Of a stretch of 64,000 nt of DNA, positions 16,951 through 24,621 are shown in pieces (the first letter of the stretch is position 1; each line of letters begins with the position of its first letter). The notes beneath the pieces are model-generated. The model was not told the origin of the DNA. It saw nothing but the letters and a program-made list of their open reading frames with translations, and did no database searches. The stretch is from Lancefieldella sp. Marseille-Q7238. Its GTDB lineage: Bacteria; Actinomycetota; Coriobacteriia; Coriobacteriales; Atopobiaceae. The DNA lies in NCBI RefSeq assembly GCF_949152215.1, contig NZ_OX424407.1:1430530-1494529 (forward strand), in the 5' to 3' direction. The position numbers and the translations under genes were made by a program.

Positions 16951-18564
16951 ATGTCCGAAGATAAGCGGCCGTATTTCATCACCACGCCCATTTACTATGT
17001 CAACGCAAAACCGCATCTTGGCACCGCGTACTGCTCGCTTCTTTGCGACGTGCAGGCGCGCTTTCGCCGTGCGGCTGGCTACGATGTTTTCTTTCTTACC
17101 GGCATGGACGAGCATGGCGAGAAGGTCGCGCAGGCCGCGGCCGACCATGGTATGGAACCGCAGGAATGGTGCGATTCGCAAGTTCCGTATTTTAAGGATT
17201 TGTGGCGCGAACTTGGCGTCTCCTACGACGACTTTATCCGCACTACCGAGCCCCGTCAGCGCCGTGCCGTGCAGTACCTTTGGGAGCGTATGCGCGAGAC
17301 CGGCTTTATCTACAAGGGTTCCTATGACGGCTGGTATTGCGTGCATGAGGAAACCTACTTTACCGAGACGCAGGTGGACAAGGCTGATGAAGAGCACGAA
17401 ACGCCCGGTCAGCACCTGTGTCCTGACTGCCATCGTCCGCTTGAGCGTGTGACGGAGGAGTCGTGGTTCTTTAAGCTCTCCGCATTTCAAGACCGTCTGC
17501 TCGCGCTGTATGAAGAGCACCCCGAATTTGTTGAGCCTGATTTTCGTCTCAACGAGGTTCGCTCTTTTGTAGCCTCAGGCCTTCAGGACGTGTCTGTGTC
17601 CCGTACAAGTTTTGACTGGGGTATTCCGGTTCCCTTTGATGAGGGGCACGTTACCTATGTCTGGTTTGACGCGCTGCTCAACTACTATACGGCTATAGGA
17701 TATGGCGACAGCTCTCCTGAAGCGGCGGCTTTACGCAAGCGTTTCTGGCCGGCGCAGATGCACATGGTGGGTAAAGATATCATCCGCTTCCATTGCGTTA
17801 TCTGGCCCGCCATGCTCATGGCTCTGGGCGAGAGCGTGCCTGAGCGCGTGTTTGCCCACGGCTTTTTGAACGTGCGCAATTCCGAAACCGGCGCCTTGGA
17901 AAAGATGTCCAAATCGCGTGGGAATGCCATCGCACCTGAGGATGTCATTGAGCTTTTAGGCGTTGAAGGCTATCGCTACTACTTCATGACTGACGTTACG
18001 CCCGGCGAGGACTCCGGCATTTCCTTTGACCGCATGGAGCAGGTCTATAACGCTGACCTTGCAAACAGCTGGGGCAATCTGGTTTCCCGTTCGCTTAACA
18101 TGAGCGACAAGTATTTTGAGGGAGCGACGCCTGACGTCAATGGAGCGGACGTTCCTCTCGACAACCCTCTGCGCGCCCGTGCCGAAGGTATCTATGAGCG
18201 TTACTTCGCTTGCATGGACCGTATGGATTACGTGGGCGCCAAGGACGTGGTCATGGAGCTCGTTCACGCAGCCAATCACTATATCGAAGACTCCGCACCA
18301 TGGGTCGTGGCAAAGGATCCCGCGCGTGCAGGCGAACTCAAAGAAATCATCTACGCGTTGCTTGAGGCCATCCGTATCAGTGCCCATCTGCTCATGCCGT
18401 TCATGCCGCAAACCTCTGCCGAGGTGCTTCATCGGATGAGTCTTGGCGATGATGAAATCGCTTCCGACAACCTTGCAAGAGATTGCGCGTGGGGCGGGCT
18501 TGCCGGCGGCTTGCCGGTGAGCAAGGGAGCCGCGCTCTTTCCTCGCCTGACGTCCAAAAAATAA
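16951..18564 (+). CDS. metG: Methionyl-tRNA synthetase
   Basis: A 537-residue class I aminoacyl-tRNA synthetase that charges tRNA-Met. The HIGH-equivalent is 'NAKPHLGTAY' near residue 15, with Thr in place of the last His, a known variant in this family. The connective domain carries a single zinc knuckle around 'CVHEETYF' and 'CPDCHRPL', and the KMSKS loop is 'EKMSKSRGN' near residue 314. The anticodon-binding helical bundle completes the protein. There is no C-terminal EMAP-like tRNA-binding domain, as in mycobacteria. ATG 16951 has GAGGGAGAG upstream. rsmA follows ten bases later. Confidence 0.96.
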   Translation: MSEDKRPYFITTPIYYVNAKPHLGTAYCSLLCDVQARFRRAAGYDVFFLTGMDEHGEKVAQAAADHGMEPQEWCDSQVPYFKDLWRELGVSYDDFIRTTEPRQRRAVQYLWERMRETGFIYKGSYDGWYCVHEETYFTETQVDKADEEHETPGQHLCPDCHRPLERVTEESWFFKLSAFQDRLLALYEEHPEFVEPDFRLNEVRSFVASGLQDVSVSRTSFDWGIPVPFDEGHVTYVWFDALLNYYTAIGYGDSSPEAAALRKRFWPAQMHMVGKDIIRFHCVIWPAMLMALGESVPERVFAHGFLNVRNSETGALEKMSKSRGNAIAPEDVIELLGVEGYRYYFMTDVTPGEDSGISFDRMEQVYNADLANSWGNLVSRSLNMSDKYFEGATPDVNGADVPLDNPLRARAEGIYERYFACMDRMDYVGAKDVVMELVHAANHYIEDSAPWVVAKDPARAGELKEIIYALLEAIRISAHLLMPFMPQTSAEVLHRMSLGDDEIASDNLARDCAWGGLAGGLPVSKGAALFPRLTSKK

Positions 18565-18574
18565 GGGACAAGAC

Positions 18575-19597
18575 GTGTCATCCGCTCCAAAAAACGTGGC
18601 GCGCGAGGAAATGTGCCACAGCGGGTCTTGTTCTGGGGCCGGCGCCGTCTCATGGCTTGCCGACGTTCGTGCGACGCGTGAGACGCTGGAAGCCTTCGGC
18701 CTTGCCACAAAATATCGCCTTGGTCAAAACTTTCTCATAAACGAGCAGGTTATTCGCAAGATTATCAACTTGGCTGAGCTTTCGCCTGATGATGTGGTTT
18801 TGGAAGTCGGTCCCGGCCTCGGGACGCTGACGGTGGCCCTTTTGGACCGGGCACGCGCCGTCTGTTCCGTTGAGGCTGATCGTGAGCTTGAGCGCGTATT
18901 GGACGCAACGTGCAAAAAGGATCATCAGGATTCCTTTGCTCTGATTATGGGAGATGCTCTTGCGATAACGCCTGAGAGGGTAGGCTCTACCTGCGCTTCA
19001 TTGAAGGTCTTTGCGGACGAGAAGGACGCGCTTGCGTCCGCGCGTGCGAAAGATGTCTACATTGGTCCTACCAAGTTCGTCTCGAATTTACCCTATCAGG
19101 TGGCGGCAACCCTTATTCTTCAGTATTTTCAGGAGTTTTCTTCTCTTAAGAGGGCTGTGGTCATGGTGCAGGCTGAGGTCGCTGACCGCATTGCCGCGCA
19201 GCCGGGAACCAAGGCCTATGGCGCGTATACGGCGAAGCTTGCGTTGTACGCGCGTGTTACCAGCCGCTTTGAGGTAAGTCCGGGCAACTTTATGCCGCCT
19301 CCGCGTGTGAACTCCGCCGTGGTCCGCCTTGAGCGAACGCAGGCGACAGATCCACAAACGGGAGAGGCGCTTGACGCGGGTCGGCTTGCTCAGACGGCGC
19401 AAGTCATTGACGTCGCTTTTGCGCAGCGCAGGAAAACCATTCGCAATTCTATGAGCGCTTCAGCCTTCAAAAAAGATACACTTGAAGAAGGGCTTCTCGC
19501 CGCAGGCATAGACCCTGGTGTTCGCGCGGAAACGCTCTATCCCGAGGATTTTGTGCGCCTTGCCGCAGCGCTTGCAGAAGGAGGTTCGCATGAGTAG
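18575..19597 (+). CDS. rsmA: 16S rRNA dimethyladenosine transferase RsmA (KsgA)
   Basis: A 340-residue SAM-dependent enzyme that dimethylates A1518 and A1519 of 16S rRNA. Visible motifs are 'KYRLGQNFLINEQVI', the SAM site 'VVLEVGPGLGTLTVALL' and the catalytic 'FVSNLPYQVAATLI'. Relative to typical 270-290-residue KsgA it has about 25-35 extra N-terminal residues and an insert of about 25 residues (near 145-170) before the NLPY motif. The GTG start at 18575 follows TAAGGGA; an ATG at 18611 is an alternative. Its 3' end overlaps tatD by eight bases. Confidence 0.93.
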   Translation: MSSAPKNVAREEMCHSGSCSGAGAVSWLADVRATRETLEAFGLATKYRLGQNFLINEQVIRKIINLAELSPDDVVLEVGPGLGTLTVALLDRARAVCSVEADRELERVLDATCKKDHQDSFALIMGDALAITPERVGSTCASLKVFADEKDALASARAKDVYIGPTKFVSNLPYQVAATLILQYFQEFSSLKRAVVMVQAEVADRIAAQPGTKAYGAYTAKLALYARVTSRFEVSPGNFMPPPRVNSAVVRLERTQATDPQTGEALDAGRLAQTAQVIDVAFAQRRKTIRNSMSASAFKKDTLEEGLLAAGIDPGVRAETLYPEDFVRLAAALAEGGSHE

Positions 19598-20630
19598 AAA
19601 GAAACCGCACCTGTCCATGGCTGAAGTTGACGCCTTGACATTTGAGGACGGCCAGCTTTTTCATGACGCTCGCGGACGTGCTTTTTCTGCGCCTTCTCCG
19701 CTGGCGCCACTGGCCGATACCCATGGACATCTTGGATCTTTGGAAGAACATGATCCGGGAATGGCGCTTGCCCGCGCGGCTCTTGCCGGCGTGCGGCTTT
19801 TGGTATGCCCCATTGACCCCGCGTTTGCGCATGAGTTTCCCGATACTTGGAACGATCCCGCCGCTCTTGAAGTGTGGTTTGAGAAGAGCATTGACGCGGC
19901 CCGCCGTCATCTTGCGCGCTTTGCAGAGCTCGGTCTTGAGCCTCCGACATACACGGGAGCCTTTGAAGACGTTCCGGAGCTTTTGGAGAATGTGCATCTT
20001 ATCGCAGGCGCGCACCCGTATTCCGCCGGTGAGTTTGACGATGTTGCAAGGAATCGCCTCGAGCAGCTCCTTGCAAGCAAGCGCGCCGTTGGTGTCGGTG
20101 AGATAGGCCTTGATTTTGGGCCGTATTGCGAGGTTCCTGAAGACGTGCAGGTGCATGCCTTCCGTGAGCAGCTGCGCATTGCGCATGCACATGGACTTCC
20201 GGTTGAGCTGCATCTTCGTGACGGCGAGGGCAATACGCACGCTCATGACGTGGCGCTTGCGGTGCTTACGCAGGAGGGCGTTCCCGAGGCCGGTTGTGAC
20301 TTGCATTGCTTTACCGATGACTTCACGGTCATGGAGCCTTTCGTGAGCCTCGGCTGTTATGTGGCGTTTGGCGGCGCCGCTACCTTCAAGCGCTCGGAAG
20401 CCATTCGCGCCGCGGCGCTCGCGTGTCCGGGTTCGCGTATCCTTTCGGAAACGGACGCGCCGTACATGGCGCCCGAGCCGTTGCGCGGAGGCGAGTGTGA
20501 ACCTGCGATGGTGGCGTTTTCCGCGGAACTTCTCGCCACTATACGAGCCGAGGTCGGCATGGCTTCAAAGCAGGAAACGTACGAGGCGTTCTGGGTCAAC
20601 GCCGTGCGTTTGTGCGGACTGGATCAATGA
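19590..20630 (+). CDS. TatD-family metal-dependent hydrolase
   Basis: A 346-residue TatD-type (amidohydrolase TIM barrel) nuclease. The metal-binding 'ADTHGHL' near residue 44, 'AVGVGEIGLDFG' near residue 167, 'PVELHLRDG' and the terminal 'ILSETDAPYMAPEPLRG' are the family landmarks. Family members act as 3'-5' DNA/RNA exonucleases in repair or RNA turnover. The ATG at 19590 has an excellent AAGGAGG site at 19578-19584, which excludes longer readings that start inside rsmA. Synteny (metS-yabD-ksgA in Bacillus) agrees. It is longer than the usual 255-265 residues through N-terminal and mid inserts. Confidence 0.9.
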   Translation: MSRKKPHLSMAEVDALTFEDGQLFHDARGRAFSAPSPLAPLADTHGHLGSLEEHDPGMALARAALAGVRLLVCPIDPAFAHEFPDTWNDPAALEVWFEKSIDAARRHLARFAELGLEPPTYTGAFEDVPELLENVHLIAGAHPYSAGEFDDVARNRLEQLLASKRAVGVGEIGLDFGPYCEVPEDVQVHAFREQLRIAHAHGLPVELHLRDGEGNTHAHDVALAVLTQEGVPEAGCDLHCFTDDFTVMEPFVSLGCYVAFGGAATFKRSEAIRAAALACPGSRILSETDAPYMAPEPLRGGECEPAMVAFSAELLATIRAEVGMASKQETYEAFWVNAVRLCGLDQ

Positions 20631-21298
20631 TGCAAAAACTTCTGGTAGTCGAAGACGACCAACATATCAGAGATGAACTGGTAACCCTGCTTCAGCGTAA
20701 CGGCTACGAAGCGCAGGCGCTCACCTCCTTTGTAGACGTATCCGAACAGATTGCGCAATCCAGCGCGGATCTGGTGCTTTTAGACCTTAATTTGCCCGGC
20801 GTTGACGGACAACAGGTGTGCCGAGAAGTGCGTCGGAAAAGCAACATCGCCATCATCGTGGTTACCAGCAGAAATTCCGACCTCGATGAACTCATGACGC
20901 TTTCACTTGGTGCTGACGACTTTGTGCCAAAACCGTATAACGCCCAGATTTTGCTGATGCACATCGCAACCGTGCTTCGCCGGACGGGCGCTAAAGCGGC
21001 GTCGGCGGAACTTACGCACAGGGGAGTGACGCTTGACACGGCGGCGTGCCGCGTCACCGCTTCAGGATGCAGCGCCGAGCTTACCAAAAATGAGCTGCGG
21101 ATACTTGCGGTTTTGATGCGGAACGCCGGCAGCGTGGTTTCACGTCAGCGTATCCAGGAAGAGCTGTGGCAGTCAGATGAGTTTGTCGATGACAACACCC
21201 TGACGGTAAACATCAGCCACCTGCGTCAAACGCTTGCGAGCATTGGCGTTCATGAGTATGTGGTGACGCGCCGCGGCCTTGGTTATATAGTCATGTAA
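20627..21298 (+). CDS. OmpR/BceR-type response regulator
   Basis: A 223-residue response regulator. The receiver domain occupies residues 1-115, with acidic pocket 'VVEDD', phospho-acceptor Asp in 'VLLDLNLPGVDG' (about D53), Thr in 'IIVVTSR' and Lys in 'DFVPKPY'. A winged-helix DNA-binding domain follows ('LTKNELRILAVLMRN', 'IQEELWQSDEFVDDNTLTVNISHLRQTL', 'RGLGYIVM'). Adjacent ATGs at 20627 and 20630 both fit; the start overlaps the tatD stop (ATGATG). It is the partner of the kinase 39 bases downstream and likely drives the Bce-type transporter at 23782-26710. Confidence 0.93.
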   Translation: MMQKLLVVEDDQHIRDELVTLLQRNGYEAQALTSFVDVSEQIAQSSADLVLLDLNLPGVDGQQVCREVRRKSNIAIIVVTSRNSDLDELMTLSLGADDFVPKPYNAQILLMHIATVLRRTGAKAASAELTHRGVTLDTAACRVTASGCSAELTKNELRILAVLMRNAGSVVSRQRIQEELWQSDEFVDDNTLTVNISHLRQTLASIGVHEYVVTRRGLGYIVM

Positions 21299-21337
21299 GC
21301 CCTCAGGAAGAGCTGAAGAGTCTATGGAACGCGGCGT

Positions 21338-22384
21338 ATGAATTTCTTCATATACATCAAGAATCGAACGATTGCCGTTCTGGCCGTTTTCGCTATGTCT
21401 GTGGCGCTCTACGCTACGCTGTATGTGGCTGGTGTTGATACGTTTGTTATTTGGTACTGCATCTGTCTGGTTGTCATCGTAGCGCTGGTAGGGCTTATCG
21501 CCGATTATATTCACCGCCGCGCTTTTTATCGTGAGCTTTCCCAAAACCTTACGGCGATGAGCGAGCACGCGTTTCTAGCGCCTTCGATGTCGGCTATTCC
21601 CGCCACCTATGAAGAGCACCTTTTTCATGAAGCGCTTGTCGCCATGTCAAAGTCCATGATGGATAGACTCGCGGAAAGCAAAACGGCCTCGCGAGAATAC
21701 CGCGAATACATTGAAATGTGGGTACATGAAATCAAAACGCCCATCTCCGCGGCGCATCTGATAGCGCAGAATAATCCAGACGCTGCTACGGACGCTATGG
21801 ACGTTCAGTTGTCCAAAGTTGAATCCCTTGTTGAGCAGGCTCTTTTTTATGCCCGTGGAACCGCGCTTGACCGCGACTTTTCTATCCGCCCCGTAAGCTT
21901 GGAGAAGGTAGTACGCGTCTCCCTTCGGACTAACGCGCGCGCCTTGATTGACGCGCATGTGACGCCGCGCCTTGAGCATCTCGCCTGTTCTGTCAGGACT
22001 GATCCGAAGTGGCTTTCATTTATCGTAAGCCAGCTGCTTATCAACGCAGCAAAATACAGGCGAGAAGATTTGCCCCTCGGAGCGTCATTCGTGACGGTGT
22101 CAGCCGTTCAAAAAGAAGTTTCTACCGGTACGCGCGTGACCGAACTGATTGTGGCGGATAACGGCATAGGCATTCCTGAACAAGATCTTTCCCGAGTTTT
22201 TGACAAGGCGTTTACCGGCGAGAATGGACGCCGATATGCCAAGTCTACCGGTATCGGCTTGTACCTGGTGCATCAGCTCTGCACGAAGATGGGACTTTCC
22301 ATTTCTGTGACGTCTCAGGTGGGAGCAGGTACCACGTTTACGATTACCTTCAGGGAGAGCATGCTCGACTTGCTTGACGCTTGA
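21338..22384 (+). CDS. Intramembrane-sensing histidine kinase (BceS-like)
   Basis: A 348-residue kinase with two N-terminal membrane helices (about 12-33 and 37-60) separated by only a few residues. It therefore lacks an external sensor domain, which is typical of BceS-type kinases that sense through their ABC transporter. The H-box is 'EMWVHEIKTPISAAHLI' (H130). The N-box 'QLLINAAKYR', 'VADNGIGIPEQDLSRVFDKAFTG' and 'STGIGLYLVHQL' complete the ATPase domain. Such systems respond to cell-wall-active peptides (family knowledge). It is paired with the upstream response regulator. Confidence 0.92.
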   Translation: MNFFIYIKNRTIAVLAVFAMSVALYATLYVAGVDTFVIWYCICLVVIVALVGLIADYIHRRAFYRELSQNLTAMSEHAFLAPSMSAIPATYEEHLFHEALVAMSKSMMDRLAESKTASREYREYIEMWVHEIKTPISAAHLIAQNNPDAATDAMDVQLSKVESLVEQALFYARGTALDRDFSIRPVSLEKVVRVSLRTNARALIDAHVTPRLEHLACSVRTDPKWLSFIVSQLLINAAKYRREDLPLGASFVTVSAVQKEVSTGTRVTELIVADNGIGIPEQDLSRVFDKAFTGENGRRYAKSTGIGLYLVHQLCTKMGLSISVTSQVGAGTTFTITFRESMLDLLDA

Positions 22385-22404
22385 GCGTGACGTGCCGGCG
22401 CGTG

Positions 22405-22424
22405 GGCGAGAAGGGCTTCTCGCC
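22405..22424. terminator. Bidirectional hairpin built from an inverted GGCGAGAA pair
   Basis: GGCGAGAAG at 22405-22413 and CTTCTCGCC at 22416-22424 are perfect inverted repeats with a two-base loop. It occupies the 42-base gap between the convergent kinase and GNAT genes, where a shared terminator is expected. There is no long T tract. The arms are the over-represented octamer found throughout the window. Confidence 0.65.
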
Positions 22425-22426
22425 AG

Positions 22427-23482
22427 CTAGACGTCTCGTTCCCAGAGTTCGTCTGTTTGCGGGTCCAATCCTATGACGAAGGTGTGGTGACCGAATGGCT
22501 TAAAGTCGAACTTGGCGTAGAGAGCTTTCGCGGGTTCGTTGTGTCCCCATACGCCAAGCCAGGCGCGCGTCTTGCCCAGCAGGCGCGCCTGTTGGAGGAC
22601 AAAAGCCATAAGCTGAGATCCCAGGCCCCGGCTTTTGTATGCGGGCAGCAGGTAGATGCGCTGAACTTCCAGAGAATCCGCCCGCTGCGCCTCGGTTTGA
22701 GCATAGCCAACGCTGAGCTTCAGATAGCCCGCAACCCTTCCGTCCACCTCGATAAAGTAAAAGATGCCTTCGGGGTCGGCCAATTCCTTTTTAAGCACGT
22801 CGAGATCGTAAGCCTTCTGAACATAATCGGCCAGATCATCGGCTGTTTTGAACGGAAGAAACGTATCAATAAATGTAGTGATGCTTACGCGCCGCAAAAG
22901 CGGCAGCTCATCTGTGTACACAGGGCGGATGACAACGCGCGAAGCGTCGATTTTGACGGGAACGTCGTCGATGCCGAGGGCTCTGCGTGCTTGATCCAGG
23001 TTGAGCGTCATGAGGTGATGCTCAATGCCATAGTGCGTGATGGTTTCAGAGGGCTGAGCGGCAGCTTCAAAGCCCTCGCGTGCGTAGACGACTTCGGAGG
23101 TAGCCTGAGCTTCGACAAAGAGGGTTGAAGCGTCGTAGTTTTCCGCCACATACGCAATGGTGTCACGCAAAAGCTTGCCACCGATGCCATATCCTTTGCG
23201 GCGCGAACATACGCGGCCAATGGTCGGGCCGGGGTATGCGACGCCGTCATGAGTGACGCCGGAGTCAATAACTCTCAGGTATGCGGCCACGTTTTTCTCG
23301 CCGTGCGCGTCTTCATCGCGCGGAGTGTCCAGATAGAAGAGATGCGTGGCAACACGGTCAAGACCGTCCAGGTCATTGTAGACAATACCTTGCTGCGCAA
23401 TGAAGGTTTCCGCACGCAGCGAAAGGATTTCATAGAGTTCCTCCGCGTTGAGCTCACAAAACCGTTTGACTACTAACTCCAC
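22427..23482 (-). CDS. Double GNAT acetyltransferase fusion
   Basis: A 351-residue protein made of two GNAT domains. Residues 1-160 resemble the ElaA family ('ILSLRAETFIAQQGIVYNDLDGLD', then 'IGRVCSRRKGYGIGGKLLRD' for acetyl-CoA binding and 'FVEAQATSEVVYAREGF'). Residues 175-345 form a second GNAT ('VVIRPVYTDELPLLRRVSITTF', 'VQRIYLLPAYKSRGLGSQLMAFVL', 'WLGVWGHNEPAKALYAKFDF'), close to PaiA-like polyamine/peptide acetyltransferases. The start is GTG at 23482 behind AGAGGGA. It lies inverted between the two halves of the Bce-type module. The substrate is unknown. Confidence 0.85.
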   Translation of the reverse strand: MELVVKRFCELNAEELYEILSLRAETFIAQQGIVYNDLDGLDRVATHLFYLDTPRDEDAHGEKNVAAYLRVIDSGVTHDGVAYPGPTIGRVCSRRKGYGIGGKLLRDTIAYVAENYDASTLFVEAQATSEVVYAREGFEAAAQPSETITHYGIEHHLMTLNLDQARRALGIDDVPVKIDASRVVIRPVYTDELPLLRRVSITTFIDTFLPFKTADDLADYVQKAYDLDVLKKELADPEGIFYFIEVDGRVAGYLKLSVGYAQTEAQRADSLEVQRIYLLPAYKSRGLGSQLMAFVLQQARLLGKTRAWLGVWGHNEPAKALYAKFDFKPFGHHTFVIGLDPQTDELWERDV

Positions 23483-23781
23483 AACGATCCCTCTCTCACC
23501 ATTGGACGCGACGTGCCAACTTTATTATTGCTCAAGCAATGTGGCTCAGGCAATGTGATAAAACCGTAAGGTTTTTGTAAGGTGTATCGATGGCTCTACA
23601 GGCGCGTTTGCGTGACCATAGAGTCAAGCACAGTGGCGAGAAGCGCGGTACGGTTCGGTAAAAGCCGTGCATCTCGACAAAAGCCATGTACCTCGGCAAA
23701 AGCCGTGCGACTCGTATTCGTATCGCGCAGGTTGCGTCCGCGTTTTCATGCGTGGCGTAAGACGTTCAAAGGAGAAATTCC
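23483..23781. other. Repeat-rich intergenic region upstream of the Bce-type transporter
   Basis: This 299-base gap has no gene. It holds a near-perfect 13-base direct repeat at 23531-23543 and 23545-23557 (CTCAAGCAATGTG / CTCAGGCAATGTG), GTAAGGT twice at 23566 and 23577 (11-base spacing), a GGCGAGAA octamer at 23635, and three 19-base tandem repeats at 23660-23716. It should contain divergent promoters for the GNAT gene and the ABC genes. I cannot fix their -35/-10 boxes with confidence. Confidence 0.6.
23660..23716 (+). repeat. Three tandem 19-bp repeats, likely operator
   Basis: AAAAGCC begins at 23660, 23679 and 23698, a strict 19-base period. The units are AAAAGCCGTGCATCTCGAC, AAAAGCCATGTACCTCGGC and AAAAGCCGTGCGACTCGTA, with 14-16 of 19 positions shared between copies. 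The array ends 65 bases before the ABC ATPase start. It is well placed as a binding array for the adjacent response regulator or another activator. Confidence 0.7.
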
Positions 23782-24621
23782 ATGTCCAACGGCCCTATTG
23801 CTCCTTCCGGCACACACATGCAGCAGACAGTTCAACCAACCTCCAGTTCCGTTTTACCAAAGTTTGTGCTGGTGTGTCAGAATCTTGAAAAGTATTACGG
23901 GACCAGAAACAACATTACCAAGGCGCTTGACGGCATCAATCTATCCGTTCAGCACGGCGAATTTATCGCCATCATGGGTCCGTCAGGATCCGGCAAGACG
24001 ACGCTTTTGAATTGCATTTCCACTATCGATCAACCAACTGCGGGTCATATCTTCATTGATGATCAGGAGATTACCAGTCTGCACGGACGTGACCTCGCGA
24101 CGTTTCGACGCGACCGGCTGGGCTTCATCTTTCAAGACGCCAACTTGCTGGATACGCTGACGGCTCGAGAGAACATTGCGCTGTCGCTGACTATCGGCCA
24201 TGTGGGTGCCAAAGAGACATTGGAGCGTGTCGAGAAGGTTACCCAGCGTTTAGAAATTTCAGGGGTTCTGGACAAGTTTCCTCATGAGATGTCCGGCGGT
24301 CAGCGTCAGCGCGTTGCCGCGGCTCGCGCTATCGTCACCAATCCTTCTTTGGTGCTGGCGGATGAGCCGACGGGTTCTCTTGACTCAAAGAACGCCCGCT
24401 CCCTGCTTGAGAGTTTTGAAGGCATGAACCGCGCGGGCGCTACTATCGCGATGGTCACCCACGATTCTTTCGCGGCTTCTTATGCTCATCGCGTAGTCTT
24501 TATCAAAGATGGTCGCGTCTTCAATGAGATTGTCCGTGGCGAGAAGAGCCGCAAACAGTTCTTCGATGAGATTATGGACGTCGTTTCCTTCCTGGGAGGG
24601 GAGGGCGCTGATGTACGCTAA
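23782..24621 (+). CDS. ABC transporter ATPase (BceA/LolD-MacB type)
   Basis: A 279-residue ATPase of the MacB/BceA subfamily. Walker A 'MGPSGSGKTTLLNCISTID' lies near residue 70. The Q-loop is 'LGFIFQDANLLDTLTARENIALSL', the signature 'HEMSGGQRQRVAAARAI', and Walker B 'LVLADEPTGSLDSKNARSLL', with H-loop 'MVTHDSFAASYAHR'. About 30 residues precede the first ATPase strand, which is longer than usual. ATG 23782 follows AAAGGAGAA. It energises the permease that overlaps its 3' end. The pair plus the upstream two-component genes form a Bce-type peptide-antibiotic resistance/sensing module (inference from family and context). Confidence 0.93.
   Translation: MSNGPIAPSGTHMQQTVQPTSSSVLPKFVLVCQNLEKYYGTRNNITKALDGINLSVQHGEFIAIMGPSGSGKTTLLNCISTIDQPTAGHIFIDDQEITSLHGRDLATFRRDRLGFIFQDANLLDTLTARENIALSLTIGHVGAKETLERVEKVTQRLEISGVLDKFPHEMSGGQRQRVAAARAIVTNPSLVLADEPTGSLDSKNARSLLESFEGMNRAGATIAMVTHDSFAASYAHRVVFIKDGRVFNEIVRGEKSRKQFFDEIMDVVSFLGGEGADVR

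Noticed and set aside
23660-23716. A small CRISPR-like array
   Set aside because: The 19-base units are directly abutting, with no spacers, and no cas gene is near. They fit an operator array better.
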